This document shows, piece by piece, positions 57,058 to 64,000 of a stretch of DNA of 64,000 bases; the first letter of the stretch is position 1, and every line of letters begins with the position of its first letter. The stretch is taken from contig QRDG01000524.1 in the NCBI GenBank assembly GCA_012064385.1, forward strand, positions 647,094-711,093, given 5' to 3'. This DNA is from Puccinellia tenuiflora. Taxonomy: Eukaryota; Streptophyta; Magnoliopsida; Poales; Poaceae. The notes below the pieces were generated by a model. The model was not told where the DNA came from. It did not search any database and saw nothing but the letters and a program-made list of their open reading frames with translations. Position numbers and translations under genes: made by a program.

Positions 57058-58101
57058 ATGGTGGCCGAGCACGAGCAGGAGCAGGAGCTGGCGCTGCAGC
57101 TTGCCTTGGCGCCAGTCCTGCCGATGACGCTCAAGAACGTGATCGAGCTGGGCATGCTGGAGATCCTGGTGGGCGCCGGCGGGAAGATGCTGTCGGCGTC
57201 GGAGGTGGCCGCGCGGCTGCCGTCGCCCCCGGCTAACCCCGAGGCGCCGGCGATGGTGGATCGCATGCTGCGTCTCCTCGCGTCGTACAACGTGGTGTCT
57301 TGTGAGGTAGAGGATGGCGCCCGCCGGTACGGCGCCGCGCCGGTGTGCAGGTGGCTCACCCGCGACGAGGGCGGCGTCTCCATGGGCCCACTTGTTCTCC
57401 TCAATGACAAGGTCCTGATGGAGAGCTGGTACCATGTCAAGGACTGCGTCCTCCACGGCGGCCTGCCGTTCGAGAAGGCGCACGGGATGACGCAGTTCGA
57501 GTACCAGGCGACGGACCCGCGCTTCAACCGAGTGTTCAACGAGGCCATGATGAACCACTCCACCATCATCACCAGGAAGCTCCTCGAGTTCTACAGGGGC
57601 TTCGACGGCGTGGGCACCCTGGTGGACGTCGGCGGCGGCGTCGGCGCCACCGTCCACACCATCTCCTCCAGGCACCCGCACATCAAGGGGGTCAACTTCG
57701 ACCTCCCCCACGTCATCTCCCAGGCGCCCCAGCTGGCCGGCGTGCAGCACGTCAGCGGCGACATGTTCCACAAGGTGCCCGCCGGGGACGCCATCCTCCT
57801 CAAGTGGATACTCCACAACTGGACCGACCAGCACTGCGCCACGCTGCTCAAGAACTGCTACGACGCGCTGCCGGCGCATGGCAAGGTGGTGGTCATCGAC
57901 TGCGTCCTGCCGGTCAAGCCCGACGACACGGCCGTGGCGAGGAGGACCTTCGAGTTCGACATGGTCATGCTCACCTTAACACCGGGGGGCAAGGAGAGGG
58001 GCATCGCCGAGTTCAAGGAACTGGCCACCAACGCCGGCTTTGTCGCCGTCGAGGCAGCCTTCATCTGCGGCAACGCCTGGGTCATCGACTTCATCAAATA
58101 G
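57058..58101 (+). CDS. COMT-like plant O-methyltransferase (phenylpropanoid/flavonoid type)
   Basis: An intact intronless ORF of 347 residues. The N-terminal dimerisation domain spans about 15-105 (LPMTLKNVIELGMLEILVGA). The Rossmann methyltransferase domain holds the SAM loop VDVGGGVGATV (189-199), NFDLPHVI (213-220) and GDMFHKVPAGDAILLKWILH (234-253). By alignment to alfalfa COMT (His269, Glu297, Glu329) the catalytic residues are His253, Asp281 and Glu313, so the middle acid is Asp instead of Glu. The usual AHNPGG pocket reads TLTPGG (306-311), losing the His-Asn pair. It transfers a methyl from SAM to a phenolic hydroxyl in the cytosol. Family is certain; the acceptor is unknown, and the changed pocket suggests it is not standard COMT. 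Confidence 0.92.
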   Translation: MVAEHEQEQELALQLALAPVLPMTLKNVIELGMLEILVGAGGKMLSASEVAARLPSPPANPEAPAMVDRMLRLLASYNVVSCEVEDGARRYGAAPVCRWLTRDEGGVSMGPLVLLNDKVLMESWYHVKDCVLHGGLPFEKAHGMTQFEYQATDPRFNRVFNEAMMNHSTIITRKLLEFYRGFDGVGTLVDVGGGVGATVHTISSRHPHIKGVNFDLPHVISQAPQLAGVQHVSGDMFHKVPAGDAILLKWILHNWTDQHCATLLKNCYDALPAHGKVVVIDCVLPVKPDDTAVARRTFEFDMVMLTLTPGGKERGIAEFKELATNAGFVAVEAAFICGNAWVIDFIK

Positions 58102-58193
58102 TACTACTTCGTCATCGCTAGCGGCTGCTTCCTTATTAATTCGCCACTTTTGTCATCCCAATCGTACATCGATCATAATCATGATTATGTAAT

Positions 58194-58199
58194 AATAAA
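58194..58199 (+). terminator. Polyadenylation signal of the O-methyltransferase gene
   Basis: AATAAA lies 93 bp after the stop codon, in an AT-rich 3' flank. Confidence 0.5.
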
Positions 58200-58562
58200 G
58201 GATTCGACTGCGTCATCGATCAGAATGACGTCATGGAGAAATGCATGGGCTGCCTTTAGCTGTGCAGCAGAATTTGATACAGCGGCGAACAAAGCTACTC
58301 CAAAGATAAAAACCTCATGATAATATATAGAGGAAACTTAAAATAAAAAACATTCACCCATTATATCCAAAAATATAGGGTCGCGCTAAGCGTCCCCGGG
58401 GAATTAAATCCTCCGATCCCCGCATGCTTAGCCGTACGATCAAGTATATGTCTGTCGTTATAGATTAACTTCTTCTCCCCGCACAAACTGTTTCTTGGAG
58501 TATTATTTGCAGGCTGCGCATGCGAGGAAGAATACGATGGGATATTGGGATGGGGTTGGTGG

Positions 58563-58916
58563 AGAGAATATCTAGTGATACAAGATTTAGGTGCTACAAT
58601 GCTCAAATCATTTTTAAAAGTTTCAAAAAAATCTACCAAAAAATATATGTGTTGACGTAATATGTTTATACTACGTCAAAAAATTTCAGCCACAAATTCA
58701 AAATGAACATTGAGAAACAAAAAAGACAAATCTGCCATGAATAGTGCCACTGGTTTTTGTTTCTCAATATTCATTTTGAATTTGTGGCTGAAATTTTTGA
58801 AGGTAGTATAAACATATCGTGTCAATACACACATTTTTTGGTAGATTTTTTTGAAAATTTTAAAATTGGTTTGAGCATTGTAGCACCTAATTACTTGTAT
58901 CACTAGATATTTTCAC
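58563..58916. mobile_element. Fold-back MITE with long inverted repeats (354 bp)
   Basis: Almost the whole element is an inverted repeat. The left arm begins GAATATCTAGTGATACAAG and the right arm ends CTTGTATCACTAGATATT. Inner segments such as TTAGGTGCTACAATGCTCAAA (split by a few bases) and CAAATTCAAAATGAA also pair. Flanking 11-mers GGGGTTGGTGG occur at 58552-58562 and 58917-58927, a TSD length compatible with Mutator-type MITEs. It lies in the 3' flank of the O-methyltransferase gene. Confidence 0.78.
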
Positions 58917-58929
58917 GGGGTTGGTGGCA

Positions 58930-59555
58930 ATGGACGCGTGTGTGCGTGTGTTGTCTCCAGTACTCCATATTCCATTGCGTGTATGTGATTTGTGGGTGGT
59001 GTCGTCCACATCTCGTGGACGTGTGGTTAGGCATAGGATTATTCGGGATAGGATTATGGCTTAGAGCGGGTCTGTGGGTACGGGTTTGCCACCCCCAAAC
59101 CCGCCCCATTAGACCTAGCGGGTCTAACTTTTCACCAAACCCTCCCCGTTTAAGACGGGTACCCATCGGGTTTGCGGGGTTCGGGGCCCATTGCCATCCG
59201 GATTTGTAGCAAACCAGCTAGCGCTGGAAAAAATCATGACCTCTACCGTACACAACCGCCCCGTGCCCCCGCATCTAAACAATAGAGCGCCTCCTCCCGT
59301 GGCTTGCTGCAGGCGGCGACAGGCCGTAGCAACGCCGTCCTCCCAGCTTCTCCTCCCGGCCATCCTCACCACATGACCCTCCTGCCATTGTTGCATAGAG
59401 CTCGAGCTTACAGCCTTACATCGTCTACCTCATCTCAAGCTTCCTCCGATCCAGCTCACGACGATCCGTCCTCCGATTTGGCAGCATCGTGCTCGACGTT
59501 TCGACCCTGGTAGCAGCGCCCTAGTAGCGTTGCGCCCTAACGCTCGCCGCAACAC
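58930..59555. other. Intergenic, no gene recognised
   Basis: It contains a GGGTACGGGTTTGCCACC-type stretch with inverted GGGTACCC-like phrases near 59060-59170 and a GC-rich part without a recognised protein. Confidence 0.4.
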
Positions 59556-59557
59556 CG

Positions 59558-59905
59558 CTAGGGCCTGGCGGCACCGCGCCTCACCATTGGCAGCATTGCG
59601 TCTTCTCGCTGGTAGCAGAGCCGCTAGTCCCTGGTAGCATCGCGTGTGGACGATGGCAGCAGCGCCTCCATGGCCTGGCCACACCGCGCCTCACCATTGG
59701 CAGCATCACTGAGACGTAGCAGACCCGCTAGTCCATGATAGCATCGCGTGTGGACGATGGAAGCCGCGCCGCCATGGCCTAGGAGCACCGTGCCTCACCA
59801 TTGGCAGCATCGCGACTCCGTGCTGGTAGCATCGAGTGTCAGCGTGTGGACGCTGGTAGCAGCGCCGCCATGGCCCGGCAGCACCGCGCCTTAGCAATGA
59901 CAACA
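59558..59905 (+). repeat. Degenerate tandem repeat, unit about 104-110 bp
   Basis: The landmark TCACCATTGGCAGCAT recurs at 59581, 59691 and 59795. The related landmark TAGCATCGCGTGTGGACG occurs in consecutive units, with a diverged copy near 59826. Between three and four units are visible. All frames are open over part of it because of GC bias. Confidence 0.7.
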
Positions 59906-59914
59906 TCACATCTC

Positions 59915-60040
59915 CACTAGTGGAAAACACCCCTATAGGCCCGGTTCGGTTGGGCCATTAGTCCCGGTTCGGGACTAGCAAATGGGACTAATGCTAGTCC
60001 CGGTTCGGACACAAACTGGGTCTAATGGGGTACCACGTGG
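59915..60040. mobile_element. CACTA-like left end with TAGTCCCGGTTC repeats
   Basis: It begins CACTAGTGGAAAACACCCC, followed by repeats of AGTCCCGGTTCGG and a related GGACTA phrase, the subterminal pattern of a common grass CACTA family. No partner terminus was found, so it is a fragment or a highly reduced element. Confidence 0.55.
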
Positions 60041-60041
60041 T

Positions 60042-60690
60042 TTAAAGATAAAGCATCAAACTCCCAAGTGTGATCCGCTTTACAGACGACACTCACTCCG
60101 CACGAAGGTTCCGTAGTGAGAGCTCAAAAACTCCTACTTTCGACGAACTAGAGGGAATCTTGTGATAACATGGGATACAACTGGACTTTAGATGTTCCTA
60201 TGTCCTAACCTAACTCAAACAAGGTCAAAATTCCACTGTTCTACCCCTCTCGACGCGTGTCAAAGGGGTACACGATACGGTCGAATTTCGGGCAACAGGT
60301 TAGGGTTTCTCCCGAAGCGGAGGCGCTACGGAGCGTCGGAATCAACCAAATCATGCATGGGTCCAAATAAATATATAAAAGTGTGGTAGGAGGATTAAAG
60401 ATGAAGCATCAAACTCAAAGTTTGACCCGCTTCACAGACGACACTGACTCCGCACGAAGATTCTGTAGTCAGAACTCAAAAACTCCCACTTTCGACTAAC
60501 CAGAGGGAATCTTGTGATAGATTGGTATACAACTTGGCTTTACGTGTTCATATGTCCTAACTTAACACAATCAAGGATGAAATTCCACTGATCTACCCAC
60601 TCTCGACGCGGGTCAAAGCGTAAACGATAGAGTTGACTTCGATCAACTAGTTAGGGTTTCTTCCGAAGCGGAAGCGCAAATGTACGGCTC
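60042..60690 (+). repeat. Direct repeat pair, about 290 bp each
   Basis: Copy A (about 60042-60335) and copy B (about 60394-60684) share landmarks AAGCATCAAACTC, CAGACGACACT, CTCCGCACGAAG, GAGGGAATCTTGTGATA and TTAGGGTTTCT, about 350 bp apart, with clear divergence. The sequence after copy A (GAGCGTCGGAATC..CAAATCATGCAT) recurs at about 61288, suggesting that copy B was interrupted. Confidence 0.7.
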
Positions 60691-61285
60691 CAGTAACATT
60701 ACCGACCACGACAATTCACCACCCTCCTTATAGCCACCCCCATGCATCATGGCGTTGCCTCCATAGTAGTGGCCGCATCGCACCGCACCGTCGTACTACG
60801 GCTCCCCTTCAAGTCGCCTCGCTTGCAGATGTAGCAGCGTCGCGCCGATCTGGCACAATAACTCCGGGCTTTCATTTCTCAGGCGACCGGGCATTCATCG
60901 CCTTGCCGCCGGATCGATCTGATCCGCCGCTCTGTCGGCCTCCTGCTCTGACAGCCCTACACGGCAGGCCTTCTCTCTCCCGGCTTCATTGTGTATCCAC
61001 CGCTAGTACTATCTTGCTCGCCCACGGCCGCCATGATATGTTCGCTGTCAGAAATCAGAGAATTGCCCTCCGTGTCCCCCCAGTTTCTCCATTTTTCTCC
61101 CTGGTGACGACGACGGATATGCCATGTGCAAACGCTCTTCGTTGCAGCAAAGTTCGTTCCTGTAGTTTGCCACAAGAAAGGCAGAAAGATTAGCAAGTTC
61201 AACGTCATGGGCTTAACATCGTACCATGCATCGAGGTGTATCAGTTAACCGATATTCGTTGTAAATTAATTAGGAGCGTATAATG
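60691..61285. other. Segment interrupting the second direct repeat, unknown
   Basis: This stretch of about 600 bp separates copy B of the direct repeat from its expected continuation at 61286. It is GC-rich on the left and AT-rich on the right. No protein, terminal repeat or target-site duplication was recognised. Confidence 0.4.
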
Positions 61286-61329
61286 GATAGGAGCGTCGGA
61301 ATCTAACCAAATCATGCATTGGTCCCAAA

Positions 61330-62430
61330 TTTTTTTACTATTAAATTGGAATAGGTGATGGTTGGTAGCTCGCTTATAATCTACCCAATTTTTCTGAGTA
61401 TTTACATAAAATTGCCACTGCCAAGTAAATCTACCGGTTTGATTTCCTTTGTTTTTCTTTATACCTCGGACTTTAATTTCTTCCCTTTCGCTTTGCAGTC
61501 TGTCTTTCTCCCGTGCTCACGTGACGAAATTTATTTCACTGCTCTCACCCAGCTCGAGCTCGATATATCCGACAGTCCGTCCACTGGCCCGCCCAGATGG
61601 GCCTCCCAAGCTCAGATCAACGCCGTCCCTACCAGTCCCGCCGACAACAAGCCCCGTCGCCTGGTCCTCGCCGCACATCCTCGACCAAGGCGAAGCCACC
61701 GCTGCATCCTTGAGTTCCTCAGCGCCTCAACCACGCCGGTTCCATCTAGTTGATCCTTCGATGCGCAGCAAGAAGCACAGGCATGTACGTGCTCCCGAAC
61801 AGTGAATCTGCAAGTTCATGTGTCGCTTGCCCTATGGCAGGCGGCACATCGCGGCAGCAAGCGCAGCATCGGCGCCTCCGTTGTCTCCCATCTGACTCGC
61901 AATTTTCGACAGCATCTAGGATTCCGATCTTGCCAGGCCGTGGTTGTTTTCCAGTTCGTGGCTGACCTCAATCAGACCACTTTCTCCGACAGAGGGGTTC
62001 CTTGCGTTCAGTTTTGTGTCTGTCAAGAAAGTAAATGACCTTTTTAGCTCTGCCATAGTTGCTTACGCATGCAGCTTTCAATTGTTTGTTGCATCAGTTC
62101 ATCTCTAATTCCTGTGATCGTTAAAAGTGGAAAAATATCTTGAGGATTTTGTTTTACCTGGGTTGAGTATTTATCTTTTCCCGTCTTCGGATGCTTGATG
62201 CAGCTAGCACAAGGTCAGAAGTTCAGAACGCGTCGGGGTACAGGTAAACAGACCACAAATTGATCCCAACATGTGCAATAATAAAAACTTTAGATACAAC
62301 AAATAGATACGGTAGTCCATTGGGAGCATCGTGTATAAAATTGTGATTAATTCACAAGATAAGAAGCGCATATGGTGCATTGAGAGTGGGAAAATGATCG
62401 TCTGCCCCGGACCATCGGTGGCTCGCATGA
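61330..62430. other. Intergenic, no gene recognised
   Basis: Short overlapping ORFs near 61.36-62.04 kb have no family signature. Nothing else was identified. Confidence 0.4.
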
Positions 62431-62435
62431 TTTTA

Positions 62436-63514
62436 GAGCAACTCCAGCCGGCCCAAGAGCCCTAGGAGCACTTTTTGGCCACCGGCGAATGAAAATCCTC
62501 CCAGTCGTGCCCACAAAACGTTGTTTTTCGCCGGATTAGAGCAAAAGATTCCCCGGCGTTCCAGGGCGCCGGCAAACTTTGCATGCAACAAAAATCCCCA
62601 CTGTCAGGCACTAAACTGCCCTCTCTCTCCTACTTTTTCTCTCCCACCGTCTCTCTCCTCCTTTCCTCCCCCGCACACTCTCTCCTCCTCCTGCCTCCGT
62701 TTGCTCGCGCCGCCCCGGCCGCTCGCCTCCAGCTCATCGCCGCCCGCCCTCGCGGGCCACAAGCGTCGCGCCGCCGAGAGCTTGTTTCCTTTGCCTTCGA
62801 GAGCTCGCGCTCGCGCCTCTGCTGCGCGCTGCTGCTTCGCCGCTGCCGCTCGCGCTACTGCAAGCGCTGCCGCTAGCTCCTGCTGCGCGCTTGCTCTAGC
62901 TCCTGCTCTACCTCTGCTGCGCCCTTGCTTAGCTCAGCAGCTCCTGTTGTAGCTCCCGCCGCGCGCTTGCTGCCGCTGGTGCGCGCTGACTGCCCGCTGC
63001 CGCTAGCTCCTGCTGCTGCCACTGGTGCGTGCTTACTGCCCGCTGCCGCTAGCTCCTGCTACGCGCTGTCGCTCGCGTTGTTGATGTTCCGCCTGCGCAC
63101 TGTCGCGGCTGCTGCTTGCCCGGGCACGCCGCCGCGGCTGCCGCTTGCTCTCACGCGCGCGTGCTCGGCCGTGCAGCTCGCGCCGGCTGCTGCTGCTCGC
63201 GCCCTCGCAGCTCGCAGCTGCGGGTTGTCGGCCGCCCACCGCGGCGAGCACGTCCTCGTCGCAGTCGAGCTCGTCCCGCGCGACCGTCGCAGTTGCGAGC
63301 GTGTCCTCGTGGCCGTCAAGCTCGTCCGGCCTACCGCAGCCACGAGATCGTCCCGCGTCGCGCACACCCAACGACTTCACGTCCTGGGTGAGGGCAACGG
63401 CTGGGAAACCTCGCCCCCCCCCCCCCCCCCCCCCCCCCCAAGACAAAAAAATACGCCGGCGCCCCCAGAAGGCACCGGTAAAGTGTGCTGGGGGCACAAC
63501 GGCCGGAGATGCTC
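62436..63514. mobile_element. PIF/Harbinger-like non-autonomous element (1079 bp)
   Basis: It starts GAGCAACTCCAGCCGG and ends CGGCCGGAGATGCTC, imperfect inverted repeats, flanked by TTA at 62433-62435 and 63515-63517, the TWA duplication of Harbinger elements. The interior is CT- and GCTGC-rich (62620-63400), giving long spurious ORFs on both strands, and includes a run of 26 C at 63414-63439. No transposase is present. Confidence 0.7.
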
Positions 63515-63517
63515 TTA

Positions 63518-64000
63518 AGATTGAGAACCCATGAGGAACGATTGATGTATAACTCTAAAGAAAAGGTATACAGGGTAGATAATACACCTAGTGGACCCTA
63601 GAACTGCACCGGGCAGAAAACAACCGCTGCACGTCTGCCCCAGCTCGTAGGGTCGAGCTGACTGACACCGTACGATCCTCCATTTAAGTCATTGCTTGAA
63701 AATAATTTACCGACCATTTTTTAAGGTGTGTGCCTACAAAAAAAAAGGTACTAGACATACTGGTGTTTGCCTAGGAGCGGTCTGTTCTAAGATTAGTGGT
63801 GTAACGAAAACAAGATTACCTTATTTTTGCAAATCGGCAATATTTTTATTGGTGTTTGCATGATAAAATGTACCACATGTACTACACATATGTCTAAAGA
63901 TTTTCACCCATTCTGCTAAGCTCCTCAAAATAAGTTTTATTTTTTGTTTTGCGGCTCCGCCATGTTTTTGTAGGTGTTTGTTCACGGAAAAAGTACTGGA
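63518..64000. other. Intergenic to window end
   Basis: No gene or recognisable element was seen. Confidence 0.4.

Noticed and set aside
56962..57879. 305-codon minus ORF over the O-methyltransferase
   Set aside because: Antisense shadow of a GC-rich gene with clear methyltransferase motifs on the plus strand.
16746..58101. Biosynthetic gene cluster (dirigent, RHM, O-methyltransferase)
   Set aside because: The genes are 17-20 kb apart, separated by transposons, on different strands and in different pathways; RHM is a broadly required gene.

Overview
The window is plant nuclear DNA, most likely from a Triticeae-type grass (wheat, barley or a close relative). The grounds are TC/CTAG Helitrons, Stowaway MITEs ending in CTCCCTCCGTCC, a copia solo LTR that begins like Angela/WIS/BARE1, gypsy LTRs primed by tRNA-Asp, CACTA elements with dense subterminal repeats, and three ordinary plant genes of grass type. 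No tRNA, rRNA, CRISPR or prokaryotic gene was seen. Family names were recognised by reading; no database was searched.

Layout. 1-9.94 kb is a nest of insertions. A Stowaway MITE is interrupted by an LTR retrotransposon whose first ORF carries a PTB-like RRM. That ORF is in turn cut by a Sirevirus-like copia element with a 2.5-kb LTR, a gag gene and no pol in the 2.8 kb that follow. 10.0-11.4 kb is a broken DUF1668-type gene carrying a retroposon insertion. 12.7-14.4 kb is a clean solo copia LTR. 14.5-16.1 kb is a retroposon with a SINE-like head. 16.7-17.4 kb is an intact dirigent gene. 18.2-29.7 kb is a Helitron district: one Helitron carries exons of a TMEM135-like gene, a second follows, and a related third is split by a solo gypsy LTR. 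29.7-33.5 kb holds a broken LINE with a non-coding retroposon inside it, plus another such retroposon nearby.

34.4-37.9 kb is a UDP-rhamnose synthase (RHM) gene on the minus strand. It has a 5' UTR intron and a short 3' intron, but its frame is broken by two single-base deletions. 38.0-55.2 kb is again transposons: a fold-back repeat, two CACTA derivatives, a pol-less gypsy element whose 3' LTR is truncated at a CACTA, and a 6.5-kb CACTA with a decayed transposase. 55.7-56.7 kb holds a complete 491-bp TRIM inside a repeat rich in CACTCGGC. 57.06-58.10 kb is an intact, intronless COMT-like O-methyltransferase. The rest is a fold-back MITE, tandem repeats, a CACTA end and a Harbinger-like element.

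The host genes (dirigent, RHM, O-methyltransferase) belong to phenylpropanoid and nucleotide-sugar metabolism. They lie 17-20 kb apart and share no regulatory feature, so I do not call them a cluster. The most unusual items are the RRM-bearing retrotransposon, the palindrome conserved near the 5' ends of two Helitrons, the TRIM and the SINE-headed retroposon.
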